Below, in pieces: positions 35,701 to 46,748 of a stretch of DNA of 64,000 nucleotides (position 1 is the first letter of the stretch; every line of letters begins with the position of its first letter). The notes under the pieces were generated by a model that did not search any database, had not been told where the DNA came from, and worked only from the letters and a program-made list of their open reading frames with translations. The stretch is taken from positions 1-64,000 of the forward strand of contig JAGVSM010000944.1 of assembly GCA_022494885.1 (NCBI GenBank), read 5' to 3'. Both the position numbers and the translations under genes were made by a program. This DNA comes from Micrasema longulum. Its lineage: Eukaryota; Arthropoda; Insecta; Trichoptera; Brachycentridae.

Positions 35701-38700
35701 TCATAATTGTATAAACTGTTTCAGGTAGATCTTAATGATGGCTTCCCCCGTCAGATTTGCAGAAAATGCATTTCAAAACTTACATCAGCTTACAAGTTCA
35801 AACTGCTTTGTGAAGCCACTTACTTGAAAATCAACAATTTCCTTCTAAGCTGCGTCAAAGAAGAAAGTTTACAAGGTGAATCGTTTACTGCAATAAGCCA
35901 GTCTCGGGAAACTGTCGGCAGCCATTTGTCAGAAGACCCGGGAGAACAGTCGCCAACGCACGGCGATGATTATCCGAATGAGAATAATGACTTCAATGAT
36001 GAAAAACTCGAAGCCAAAAAGTTGAAGAGGGCCAAAAAAGTTGCCACACCTTATTTTTGCGAGCTTTGTCAAAAAAGTAAGTACTGGATAAATTGTTTCC
36101 TCTTATTTTTTGTGAAAATCACTTCAAATGCGTTTAACCATAAACATCCCAATGCGTCTTGCAGCTACAGAGCGCGTAGACTCCACTACTTCGGGAATTA
36201 CACTGGCTACGTTTTCCACAGAGGGTGGAATACAAACTCTGTCGGCTTATGTATAAGTCACTGCACAACTCTGCTCCGGAATATCTAAGGGAACTTTAAA
36301 GCACAAAGTATTTATATTTAAATTTATTGCAACAGAGAGGGAAAACATTATTGTAATTTGGAAGTCTAGGCATTTACAGGGCTTATGACCTGTCATTGGC
36401 TGGTTCGTTTTCCCTCTCTGTTGCAATAAATTTAAAAATGAATAACTCGAAGGAGGAAATCCAGCCAGTCTGCAAACATTTGGACATACTCAAACATTGT
36501 CAAGTGTTTATACTCGTATGTCGATAAAACCAAAATTTTGATTTATCTTAAATTTTCTCTTTTAAACAATATTCTTTGTCCCTTGCAGCACTTCAAATCT
36601 CCACAGATGATATTTTCGTTACTATTACTTACAGCCACGTTTGTTCCACCGCTGGACATAGACCTCTTCTAAACTCTTGCCCGTCTTGAGCCATCTGCTG
36701 CTATCTACGACCCGCAAGCTGGACAATGTCATCTCTCCACCTTTCTTGCGGGCTTCCTACGTCTCTCTTGTTATTCCGAGGCCTCCTACTTTAGGATGCT
36801 AGGCCCACTGCCATTTAAGCCTTGCTGTTTTTTCTTTGATATCTGTGAGCTTTGTTCGGCGTCTGATCTCATTTCTAATTCTATCACGAAGGCTGACGCT
36901 CAACATTTTCTTTCTATTGCTCACTGTTGGCATTTTAACCGTCCAGATGTTTACCAAAATTTGTGTTTGTGTAATAATTGTCAATAATAATTCTTTAATA
37001 ATATGCATCCTTTCACTTTCCAAAATGTTGTATCCCAACTCGACACAGGGCTCTGTGCCTCATTGGATTAGGGAAACCTTATTATTTTTTGTAATATGTA
37101 TCTTTGTATGAATAAATAAATAAACATTTGTAAGTTTCTGACAGTCAGTTTCTAGGCCGTACGTCGTCACTGGCAAGATACGCGAGTCATAGTAAGGCTT
37201 TTAAGTATATATTTTGATTCTATTGTATATACGCCCAATGGGCATTTTTAAGGACATATTTATACATAGAAAATTATTATAAAAAAAGTAGAAAGACTCA
37301 ACGGTATATAGTAGACTTTGTGGGAGTGGAAGCGGGAGAGAGGTGTTTATAATTGAATTTGGTTCAGTGATCGCTTGAAAGAAGACAACTTGTTATCAAA
37401 GAAATCAAGACTGGTATGTTTGTTGGCAGACCTAAGAATTCTGGGCATAGGGGAATGAAAACCAAAGTTAGTTCTATGGTTATCGGTATGAAAGAGTAAG
37501 TTTTGCCTGTGGTTTCTAGTTGGGATATTCAATTTTATTAAGTGTATTTTCAGATTTTAAAAATGAAAGAGTGCACAAGGAAAGGGGTCACGGGGAGCGG
37601 AGTCCTTCGCAGTGCGAGCGCTGCGCCGCCGTGTTCCTGAAGCCGTACAGCCTGTCCCTGCACATGCGGCAACATGACAACAGGCTGCCCTGCGTGTGCC
37701 CCCACCCGGGCTGCGGGCGCGCCTTCGCCATACCGAGCATGCTCAAACAGCACGCGTGAGTCCACACCTTGTCACCCCCTCTTACCATACCCAGCGTGTT
37801 ACCGAAGCTGGACAGCATGTACGCAGGTAGTAAAGCACTCGCCAGGTAGCGTGATTAATACACAACTAGCTCCGGCACACTGAAGCTGACTTCGCATAGT
37901 ACACATTTTGATTTCTCATTGCCCCTGTCAAGGAAGGCTCCTTTAAAGTCAGTATTTTAGAATATTTGATAGCCAGAGCTGGGATAAGACTATTCCAATT
38001 ATAAGACTATTTAGTGGACTGTAAAATCCATTTTAATTCCGTAAGCGATGATGATGCGTCTAACTGGGCCGAGGAGAAAACGAAAGTGAAAAGTACCCAC
38101 CCGAGGTAACGATACCTTCGTGTGGCACTCGCAAAAGAATAATTAAATGAATGAAGAACTTTATTTTATTTAATATTCATTAGTGTATACACGGCACAAA
38201 TGCCTCTTATAAACATAAATACAATTAACATACAGAGTTCTATTACAAAATTATGAAATAATATAATAACAATATATCTATACATATTACACAGTTGTTT
38301 TATAAATGTTGTATATAATAACTTTGGGATTTTAATACTTAACATACTTAGGTAGAAAAATAATAAAAATTATACAATATAAAAGTCGGCAACACCTTTA
38401 TTATGGCAGGAATGAAATTGTAAATTTGTTCCCCCAAATATTTGGTTGTTGAATATTAATGTTTATCGTATGTTTTTAGCACGAGTCACACGGACGATCG
38501 GCCGTTTGTTTGCCAATATTGTTCCCACGGAGCCAGAACAAAGCAGCAACTCATGATTCATATAAGGTAATTATTTATTCATCATATTAACATTGCATTG
38601 GTGCATTGCAGGAGCACCGCATTGGTACACCGACCGATCATTTCTTGTCACACGGAGGTAAAGGACTATGAAATCGTCAGGTTTCATAGTCCTTTACCTT

Positions 38701-41038
38701 CATGGCACAAGGCACACACGCTTCTGGCACAAGTTGGTAACTGCATTTTACTAGTTGCGAAATATTGCACTTTTAAAGTTGAAAGCTCATCCAAAATCGA
38801 CAATTCAAATAAACCAAAAGTTGAATAGCATAAACTATTATTTTTTGTATTCGTAAAATACAAAATATTTTGCTTTTAAACAAAGATAATTTGATGCCAT
38901 TTATAAGGACATCTCATTTTACGAAAGTTTATAGTTACTGACTTCAAGTGCAAAAACACAATGAAATATTTAATGTCAAACTTGTCTGGAATCGAACCCG
39001 ACACTTTTTGCATGGTAGGCAAATGCGCTGACTGCTACACCACGAGGCCGACAATTATACATAATGTTATCCTATTTTCTAATTGTGAGGTAATTAGGTT
39101 GATGTCCCCCAAAATTGAAATATTTGAGTAAATCCTAAAAACACCAAGAAATCAAGACTGGGATATTTGTTGGCAGACCTGAGAGTTCTAGTCTAGGCAA
39201 GGCGGAAATTATGGTGGTATCCTTAATAGTAAATATGTTTCTCTTTGTAGATATCATCATACAAAAGAAAAAAATTACAAATGTTCATTTTGTGAAAAGG
39301 CATTTGTGTCTTACCAAGCTCGGTACAATCACGAGAAGAGGCATAAGAACATCAGGGACCATCGGTGTCAACTGTGTGAGAAATCTTTTGTAGCTGCCAG
39401 GTAATAACTCTTCTTTATCTAATAATATTATAGTTTATAAATAATAATTGATAATGGTGAAATGCAATGGCACACCTTGTAGTGACACAACCGGGGAAGA
39501 CCCCTGCCTGTGAACTTGCCCCGAATCGCTAGAAACTTCAAGGCGCATATACTCACATATGCACATACATTCACTCGTCAATATTATATATAATTATCGT
39601 ACGCAGCAAAGGCTCTGTCGTACACAATAAATGGCAGCACATATTCGATAGGTCCATTTTTGTATGATTTCTATCAGTTTTAGCTTTTGTTTGCTTACGC
39701 CGTGGCTTATTACCACTCCAGGATATGGTGCCAGTAAGATTGGGAATAGTAATGTAGGATTTAGGTTGTTGAAGGTTGGTTGGAGCTCCTACCCCAGTTA
39801 GAGATAGACAGAGAATACACGAGGTTGCTGTTTAATGCTTATTTATTACATGGTGAATAAATAGTGAATTGTGTTGCGCGAGTGTTAAGGCGATGAGGAA
39901 TTGAGAAGATTGCGCTTGAACTACATGCTGTAACTGGACTGACTGACTGAACTGAACTTGTTGGGCTAACTGACTGGCGTTGCCACGCCCTGTAGTCTCT
40001 TTATAGGCGACGTTCCTTTGTAGTTAATTTCTTCATTGTAGGGACAATGTGAATGTTCTGCAGAATGATGCTCCCGATTTCGTGTGCAATACTGATAGTC
40101 GTATTATATGTTATATTAGATTGTATAGAAAATTACAACATTGCTTTCTTCGGTCATCGCACTATTTCAGGTGAAACGTTTTAGTACGCGTGTGTCATCG
40201 ACTATGGACTATGAACCCTACAGTTTTATAATAAAACTTCCAAATTGAAAGGTTCAAAAGTTGTCAAGTTCTTTGATCAAGATTTGGAGGTAATATAATT
40301 ATCCATTAAAATGTGATTTTTAACACAGAGGGTTATTGATTGTTTCAACGCAGCGCTTTCAACAAAGTGATTAATATTACAATAATATTTTAATTTTATA
40401 GAATTTAAACATAGATATTTTTCATATTTATTAAACGGATGTCATACATATTCGCTGTCTTTGTACTGCATTATCAAACTGGCAGCCTCTGCGGTGTGAT
40501 GGGTAAGATATTTGACTTGAGCATGGAAGGTTCCGGGTTCGATCCCCGGCGAGAATGCAAAAATGAAATATTGGAGCGAATCACCTTTCTAATCAATACT
40601 TCGTGTCGACCTTCCTAGGAATCGAACCCAGGGCCTCAAGCGTGGTAGGCAAATGTAAACACTACACTACGAGGCGATTTCCTTATTCGAGATTCTCTGT
40701 GTCAAGACGGATTAAAAATACGGTTCAGAATCAGGGACGAGTGCTTTCGACTCCATGGCTGCTTTTACACTTTGCTCACTTAGATAATTCATCTTTCCAG
40801 CAATCTGGTTTACCACATGTTGACTCACACCGGCGAGAAGAGATTCGAATGCCGACTGTGCGGCACCAAGTTCGGAAGGAAGGCCCATCGTAACAAGCAC
40901 GAGGCTAATGTGCACGGCGTGGCTCCCTCCCAGGACCCGCCCGGCGGCTCCACCCTCGTGCGCCTCAACCGACGCAACCGGGCTGACCTCACCGAGACCT
41001 CGGAACAGAATACTTACATACAGCCTCAGGGTAATTGA
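32776..41038 (+). CDS. ZAD-C2H2 zinc-finger protein, complete, six exons
   Basis: Exons 32776-32940, 35725-36076, 37554-37755, 38480-38566, 39251-39400 and 40801-41038. All GT-AG and phase-consistent; 1194 bases, 397 residues, stop 41036-41038. The ATG at 32776 (MFINREEIKN) was chosen; MLLDQICRICL at 32809 is an alternative. The ZAD spans exons 1-2, with cysteine pairs CRIC (exon 1) and CRKC (exon 2) and the YKFKLLCE helix; ZADs mediate dimerisation in arthropod transcription factors. An acidic linker follows, then C2H2 fingers: a shortened first one (CELC...HKERGH), CERC...HMRQH, CPHPGC...HATSH, CQYC...HIRYH, CSFC...HEKRH, CQLC...HMLTH and CRLC...HEANVH, with a TGEKRF linker before the last. 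A polar tail ends QPQGN. Nuclear transcription factor is the likely role; target and orthologue unknown. Confidence 0.9.
32941..34238. other. Intron 1 of the ZAD gene, left part
   Basis: No credible coding sequence; the ORF at 33883-34212 lacks motifs and has biased AT composition. No repeat recognised. Confidence 0.45.
34239..34598. repeat. 360-bp near-palindromic fold-back element
   Basis: The whole element folds back: the left arm ('acatccgaaaccacaatgat', later 'cttacttctgcaggggagaa') is mirrored by the right arm ('atcattgtggtttcggatgt', 'ttctcccttgcagaagtaag'). The arms are about 150 bp each, around a GC-rich centre near 34385-34425. The ends read 'acaggacgtt...' and '...acaccctgt'. No frame. 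Located in intron 1 of the ZAD gene. Confidence 0.85.
34620..34925 (-). mobile_element. Jockey-like RT C-terminal fragment, inverted copy
   Basis: The minus strand encodes FSKVILNKFETS, SHLFRIHVRDSAICECQL and EEDLNHVF, then loses frame. It is the second copy of the family at 11565-12090, with several indels. Confidence 0.7.
35007..35029 (+). repeat. Target-site duplication, left copy
   Basis: About 23 bp containing 'aatggcaccaaatattatca', repeated exactly at 35567-35589, flanking the RTE-like insertion. Confidence 0.9.
35030..35566 (+). mobile_element. RTE-like non-LTR insertion with intact terminal frame
   Basis: A 155-codon frame (35034-35501) encodes the C-terminal end of an RTE-like reverse transcriptase, with KLAVHNGVLVPTLMYGSDVW, ALRWFGHVERMDSERTAKNI and GRPTKTWHDQIQ. 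The 3' UTR is short and ends in a GTT microsatellite (35553-35569), a common RTE ending. It is bounded by exact target-site duplications. The sequence is about 537 bp and matches 23710-24240 from end to end, so it may be a fixed-length non-autonomous derivative rather than random truncation. Lies in intron 1 of the ZAD gene, same orientation. Confidence 0.88.
35567..35589 (+). repeat. Target-site duplication, right copy
   Basis: Exact repeat of 35007-35029. The left edge is ambiguous because it merges with the GTT tail. Confidence 0.9.
36105..36182 (-). repeat. Family M partial copy
   Basis: Contains 'tgaaaatcacttcaa' and the core 'gtcttgcagctacagagcgc' found in the minisatellite-like repeats at 18300 and 27709. 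It starts about 30 bases after the donor site of ZAD-gene exon 2. Confidence 0.65.
36317..36436. repeat. Compact MITE, 'aacagagaggg' family
   Basis: Arms at 36317-36347 and 36405-36436 are almost exact complements ('attgcaacagagagggaaaa'). The interior is the shared 'ggcatttacagggcttatga' core. The best-preserved member of the family in the window. Confidence 0.85.
36650..37040 (-). mobile_element. RTE-type endonuclease-RT C-terminal fragment
   Basis: The minus-strand frame reads RKKMLSVSLRDRIRNEIRRR then LTDIKEKTARLKWQWA, and after frame breaks RWLKT and VYVQRWN. This is a very common C-terminal sequence of lepidopteran RTE-like elements. Frameshifted and truncated. Intron 2 of the ZAD gene. 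Confidence 0.75.
37360..37525 (+). repeat. Interspersed repeat R165, copy 2
   Basis: Nearly identical to 9360-9520. It ends about 28 bases before the acceptor of ZAD-gene exon 3 (37553). Confidence 0.85.
37756..38479. other. Intron 3 of the ZAD gene
   Basis: The first 130 bases are GC-richer and continue the exon 3 composition; the rest is AT-rich. No repeat boundary or gene is visible. ORFs overlapping exon 3 on both strands are shadows of the zinc-finger coding sequence. Confidence 0.5.
38596..39051 (-). repeat. Rearranged SINE family A copy with internal hairpin
   Basis: The tRNA-like head at 38975-39051 ('cgggttcgattccagaca' on the minus strand) and the 3' end at 38600-38650 ('gcaccgcattggtacaccga') are family A. 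Between them, at 38656-38702, lies a strong hairpin with arms of 'ggtaaaggactatgaaa' type, so part of the SINE body is duplicated in inverted form. Confidence 0.7.
39146..39200 (+). repeat. Interspersed repeat R165, partial copy 3
   Basis: 'agaaatcaagactgggatat' and 'tttgttggcagacctgagag' match copy 2 at about 37403-37447. It ends about 50 bases before ZAD-gene exon 5. Confidence 0.65.
39401..40485. other. Intron 5 of the ZAD gene
   Basis: No coding sequence. A moderately GC-rich block at about 39690-40060 reads like an LTR or UTR ('ctctttataggcgacgttcc') but I found no matching partner or clear ends, so it is left unassigned. Confidence 0.35.
40486..40680. repeat. Two tRNA-like SINE heads facing each other
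   Basis: The plus-strand head at 40486-40560 has B-box 'gggttcgatccccggcg' (family C-like). The minus-strand head at about 40600-40675 has B-box 'gggttcgattcctagg' (family A variant). They are joined tail to tail through 'aatgaaatattggagcg'. Confidence 0.7.
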
Positions 41039-41044
41039 ATAGAA

Positions 41045-41050
41045 AATAAA
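41045..41050 (+). promoter_or_regulatory. Possible polyadenylation signal of the ZAD gene
   Basis: AATAAA begins 7 bases after the stop codon, unusually close; a more distal signal may be used. Confidence 0.35.
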
Positions 41051-43900
41051 CTGATAAATGAGTTATTTACGGACCAAATCATATCTCGCCGGACGAAGTA
41101 TGACACCTCTTGTGATGTGATTTATTAGTTACAAATACAATACAGTATTCTCTGAGTAATCCGCCGCCCTTAAAGCCAGGCAAGCGTCCCATTAGTGAAA
41201 ACGGCAGATTATAGTTCATACATACAAAATATGCTCAAATTTAAAGCTCAGAAGCACACTGTGCGGAGAGACGAGTTAAAACACTCGTTCGCTGTTTAGA
41301 CGCAGGAACTCAACTGATTTATTGCGTCGACTTTGAACTCATTTATTTATTTTATTTTAAAAGGTAATTCAACAAAGATACATACTAGAAAACATACAAT
41401 GAGGAATTCCAGCCCAACCCGGAATTAAATTTTAAAAATGTTTTCGTGTACACGTGAATATTTTAAAATTTTGGAGTAGGATGAAATATCTCAAAAACGC
41501 ACGCATAAATAAATAAAAATGTTAAAAATAGTATTCATTTTAAAATCGTAAATAATGACGTCACTCCTTATATCTACGTGTAGTATTTCCGGTTTCCGCT
41601 TTAAAGCCCCGCAAAGTTTTGACCATAGAAAAAAAAAGTATAATTTGTATAATTTGACATTTCAACTAGAGATTATGTCAACTTTCTAGGTTTTTCTAAA
41701 TCGAAACGTTCGTAAAAACAACCATAACATAGAAATTATCAACACCCCTCTTCACCGTCAACCTCGGGTTGGAACCCAATTTAATCTAGTATGAGTGAGT
41801 CTCTGGAAGTTGTAGCATGAGACCCGAACTCACCCAATACTAAATTTCTGACCAGCTGGAGGCGTGATGAATGTACTAAATTCTTTATGAAACAAATATT
41901 TATTCAACTGTAATCTTAGACCTTTGCAAGTAGAGAAATGGTAGTGAGGGAGGAGAGAAAGAAGACAGAATGTAGTTATTTTACAGATTATATTAGTTAA
42001 GAGAAACAAGAGAGAAAAAAAACATTTACACGAGAGTTAAAAAGAAATAATACAATTAATTAAGTTATACATCAATATGTTCAAATAAATTGTCAGTAAA
42101 CATTAGCTTAAAATTAATAACCGGTATTATACTAGTAATTTTAAGAAGGAAACCTGTATTTGTTTGTTACAAGTTACTGTTGAAGGCGTGTGTGAAGCTG
42201 TTGACTGAATACTGTTGTATCTGTTGCTGGTAGAATTTGGCTGGACGTGGCAGGCTGTGATGGTGGCACTGGCTCCTTGAAGGCTCCTTTGGATCGGTCG
42301 CTATGTTGCGTCAGCCTGAGCTTGCTGGCAGCAATTGTCTGTTGGCTTGGATGTCCAGGGCCAGAGTTTCCACGTCTTTGTAGAGAGCCCCCACGTCTCA
42401 GTGTGGCTGCCGGTAATGCAAGGAAGCAAGAGACCCTTATTTTTCCTTGTACTGCTTATATAGTGCCCTACCTAGGGCTCTGTGGTGGGGGTTGGACCTT
42501 GCCTCCTATTGGCTGTATAACCCAAGCCCAAGCCAACCTTTTTCTTCATAGTAACCATATGATACAATGTGGATATTATTAATTTATATATTAGCCCTTT
42601 ATTTCCTTTTTTTTTTAAAAATACATAATACATTTTCCTTCCCTTTAAATTCCTTCCTTTTTAAAAAAAATAAATAAATCTTACCTAGTTATATAATACT
42701 AAATCTCATATAATACTACACACAATATACATATATTCTTTTTTTGTTTACAATGACCTTTGGTTTAATTACAATTTTTTTATGTGAACTAACTATAGAA
42801 ACTTATAACTAATATGAATAACCTAAATACTTAATTAATGTATATAATTACAATTAAAATTAAGATAAATTATAAGGGGCATTATTCAGCAGTATTTAAT
42901 GTGGAGGTTGCGTGAGGACAATTGACTAAAGGGGAAAAAATATTTTCCAATCTTCCTACAGCTTAAAGTGGTCTTTTAAGACCGATTCCTAAGTTATTAA
43001 TTAATTTTTGGAAAATTAATTTATCTTTTTTTTTAACGTCACCTGTGGTGCGTCCATGAAAGCTCTAAATGATTTCTATTTTTATCTGGGATTCGCACCT
43101 ATCCTTTGTGAATATTGGAAAATGCTGTAGAGCACTGCCATGGCTTACAATTTCTACCGCCAGATGGGACTCGTAGTTCTAAAATCAGAGTCTGTTTACG
43201 TTGCAAGGGAAACTTCAAAATGATTGTTCGGGATTTGAATATGTCAAAAGTGACACAGGTACTGCATTTAGGGGTGATCCAGGTAGCGGAATTAACTTCG
43301 TCGGCCGAGCTTGCATTGTTATTGTAAGCCGGCAGCCGAGTTGGGTTAAAATCTTAGAATTATTTGCCGTTGCTAGGTGAACGACAGACAGGTAGCACGA
43401 AAATTGAATTTAAAATGTGTCCACACGCAACGCCCCAGGTATTGTGTTCGAAGTCTCATAATTGATGGCGTTTTTTCATCAGCCGCAAAATAGCAGAGTA
43501 TCAAAATGAGCAAATTACGATCAACTAAATGAAGTAATCAAAGCAATATTCCATAGATTCTTGTCAGGTCAGTGAAAGTAAGAACGCCAACCGTTTCATG
43601 ACGTCACTACTGAAAAGTGACACTGATTACAGTCATTTGGCGCGGTATTTGATAATTGTAACTTTAAAAAATCATATCTTTGTAAATAACGCACAAAAAA
43701 AAATTTCAAAAATATTTTTGCTTTGTTAAATACTACGCTAATAGAAAAAAAAATTTAGAAAACAGTGGAATTCCTCATTTGAAGGTATTTGTTGCTTTTT
43801 TTTAATTTAAAAAAAATTTCTTATCAGTATACAATATGATGAAAAATAAGTTGTACCTATTAACTGAGATTTATTTGCAAAAATTAGGAGAGTATTGTGA
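41051..43900. other. Gene-free region downstream of the ZAD gene
   Basis: Mostly AT-rich. A GC-richer block at 42230-42500 carries a 111-codon frame without motifs and with a TATA-like 'gcttatatagtgccc' near 42450; it may be an LTR or UTR remnant. No gene supported. Confidence 0.4.
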
Positions 43901-43909
43901 AAAATGACA

Positions 43910-44530
43910 ATTTTGTTTTTTGGCAGTATGTATTATATTTCCGACACATGCGGGCCATAGGTGTGTGGTATGTAGCATTACTTGAAAACAAAGGCAGTTT
44001 GAATATGTCCCAATGTCTGAGTGTTCTCAATCCCGCATTTATTTGTATTTTGAGAGGAGGTTAGTATCTACTTTATAGTTGAATATTTTATAGAGAAAAT
44101 TTGTATCGAAAACAATGCGACGTTTTGTCGGAGAATCAACACGAAAAAGTAATTTGAATTTGAATAAGGGCTAGAAATTTAGGACTTAAAGAACTTTTTT
44201 TAATAGATTCTATCGAGTTTATATGATTTTGATATTGCGGACTCCATACGCATTAGGCATACTCAAGATTACTGCAAATCAAACTCAAATATAGACATAA
44301 CAGTTTCAGGCTTTTCAAAAGATTTGGTTATTCTTTTAAGGAATCCCAGTAGTTGATGTGACCTACGAATTATGTAATCTGTAAAATGTTTTGAATTTAG
44401 TTTTGCGTCTAAATAAACCCCGTGATACTTAATAATGTTAACCTTACTTAATGGTTTGTCACTGAGAGTGTAGTCAAAAATTATTAGGTTAATTTTACGA
44501 GCAAAACTGATAAAGTACCACTTTTTTATG
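43910..44530 (-). pseudogene. Non-LTR RT fragment, frameshifted
   Basis: The minus strand reads SKVNIIKYHGVYLDAKLNS, then RRSHQLLGFLKRITKSF and, in the next frame, SNLEY and VWSPQYQNHINSIES, followed by a CR1/jockey-like C-terminal region to about 43910. At least one frameshift and several stops. The catalytic core is missing. Confidence 0.7.
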
Positions 44531-45159
44531 TTTTTTTTTTTTCAAAGCACTTCACTAATTTGTATGTTTCCCAGCCTGATGGGCCACTGAGTTTAGTTTG
44601 GTGTACCTGCGCTATGCGCATTACCAACATTTCAAAACTGAAGTTAAATATTTCAAACTGAATTTATTTAAAAACTTTTCATACGGAAAAAGATAGAATT
44701 AAAAAACCCTACTTGTACTGTGGGACAAAGGAGAATACGCAAAATTGAATTACACAATAATCAAGTTGCACGAGCAAAGTCGGGGCAAATCAGCTTATAA
44801 CAATACCGCTTATGTGATATTTACCGCGAGTTAAATATGTCAAACTGAGTGTATATAAGAAATATTAAATACTTACACTTATGATGCAAGGGTGGAGAGC
44901 AAAAACAAACACTCTTATTGTGTGTGAATTATGTTTATTTTATCATTATAGCAATGGTATTTTGAATTTATATAACGTTAAATGCATATCGGTTGGGCGT
45001 CGCTCGCCGGCGCGTCAAGCGTTTCGTCGTTGAGAGGAGGATTCATAACGTAATGTTTTGGGAGTTTATGTTTATAATGTAAACAATTGTTTTCCGCGCT
45101 GTAGTTTCCGAGCGCAGAAATCAGCGGGTCATGGTGGAGCGGTAGGGATTTTTAGAAGT

Positions 45160-46440
45160 TTATTGTAGGGTGAGCTCTTGAATAGTAGGAAATTTAATGG
45201 TTATATGGAGTTTTTCTAGGTTTGTGCGGAGGGGAGTATTATACATTATGGAGAGGGCTTTGTTTTGGATGGTTTGTAATTTTTTATATTGCGTATTTGG
45301 AATGCTGCCCCACACCGGGAGAGCGTAGGTGAGTGTGGGGCGGATCAGTGAGGTATAAATAAGTTTCTTGACTCGGGGGTGAATTGGAGATTTTTTGTTG
45401 AAAATGGGGCTTATGGCTGCCATGGCTGAGAGGGTTTTGGATTTAATAATATTGAGGTGGGAGTTCCAGCTCAGTCGCTCGTCGAGAATTAGGCCGAGGT
45501 AATTAACCTCGTGTCTCCATTCGATGTTTTTGTTGCCCATGACGAGTTTCGCCTCGGGGGTGGGATGGTGGTTTTTGGTGAAGAGGATAGTTTCGGTCTT
45601 GGCCTCATTTAATTTCAGTCGCCGGCTGCTGTAGTAGTAGTAGCCGGCGAGCAGCGAGGCATCAGACTGGAGGTGTTTAGTGGCTAGTTCGGCTGATCGA
45701 GAAGTGACGTAAGTCGGCGTAAATTGCCTTCTGACATTTTTGGAGGGGGGGATGTCGTGTGTGAATACGTTGAAGAGGAGTGGGCCGACTATGCTGCCCT
45801 GAGGGACTCCCATGGGGATGGATCTGGGAGTGGAGTGATGGTTATTGATGGATACTACAAAGGAGCTGCCGGAAAGGTATGACTTTACTAGATGAATGAG
45901 GTAGAAAGGGGTGTTGGTAATATGGAGTTTATCGAAGAGCGCCATGGCCATCGATCGGTTCATATTGAATTGGAGGCTGATGTGCTCGACTAGGCGAGTG
46001 AGCTGGTGGATTGTGGATTGTGGATTGGTATGGTCGGAAGCCAAACTGTTCATCTGGAAGGGTGTTGAGGGAGGTTGATAAACTGAGAGTTGGATGTGGA
46101 GGATTTTTTCAAAGAGTTTGCTAAGGGAGTTGAGACTTATAGGTCGGTAGTTGGTAGGGTTGATATGAATTTTTCTTGATTTGGGGAAGGCTAATACGGT
46201 GGGGAAGTAATTTTGAATGAGGCACGCATTGAAGATTTTTGTTGTTTCTATAATAGCTCCAATGGGGAGGTTTTTAAGTAAAATATTGTGAATTGATCGG
46301 GGCCTGCGGCTTTGTTGTTGTGGAGGCGTTTAATTATGCGGATAAGTTGGGCGGGGGTGCAGAGGGGGATGTCTTCTGGGGAGGTTTTGGGGGAATTTTC
46401 GATGATGTGGAGGGAGGTTGCTACTAACAGGGTCGCCTAG
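45160..46440 (-). mobile_element. Jockey-clade non-LTR element, defective RT
   Basis: The main frame (46053-45160, 297 codons) reads STIHQLTRLVEHISLQF, MAMALFD, IPMGVPQGSIVGPLLF, ETILFTKNHHP, VNYLGLILDERLSWNSHL and LTYALPVWG. Two gaps stand out: motif A (the SKAFDKVWH region) is missing directly after ALFD, and motif C YADD is destroyed by small indels that restore frame (QFTPTYVTS). Upstream to 46440 the same element continues in other frames (HNNKAAGPDQ). A second copy of the same family is at 49640-50070. Dead element. Confidence 0.85.
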
Positions 46441-46748
46441 GCCGCTGGTGACCGTATACGCTTTTCTTCGAGGGCCTCTACGTAGTTCCGGGGGTCAGGA
46501 GGTCGTATGTAGTCCATCCTGATGTTTTTATGTGTGTATTCTGTAATATTAGATTTATAAATGTAATTCAGTTGTTAATATATTGGTATAGCGAAAATAA
46601 GTGGATTTGAAGAAGAAGAGGAAAGCTGAGTCAGCGTGTCGAGTTGCGAGATTCGAAATTACGTAAAACTCACGTGTCGGCGGGAGCGCGACAACACGTC
46701 TGCATGCAATCACTAAAACAGCTCCAATGCCACTTTTTAATGTTTAAC

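Noticed and set aside
37550..37883. ORFs overlapping ZAD-gene exon 3 in other frames
   Set aside because: Shadows caused by the GC-rich zinc-finger exon.
42247..42582. 111-codon plus-strand ORF
   Set aside because: No recognisable domain; local GC-rich block looks like LTR or UTR sequence.
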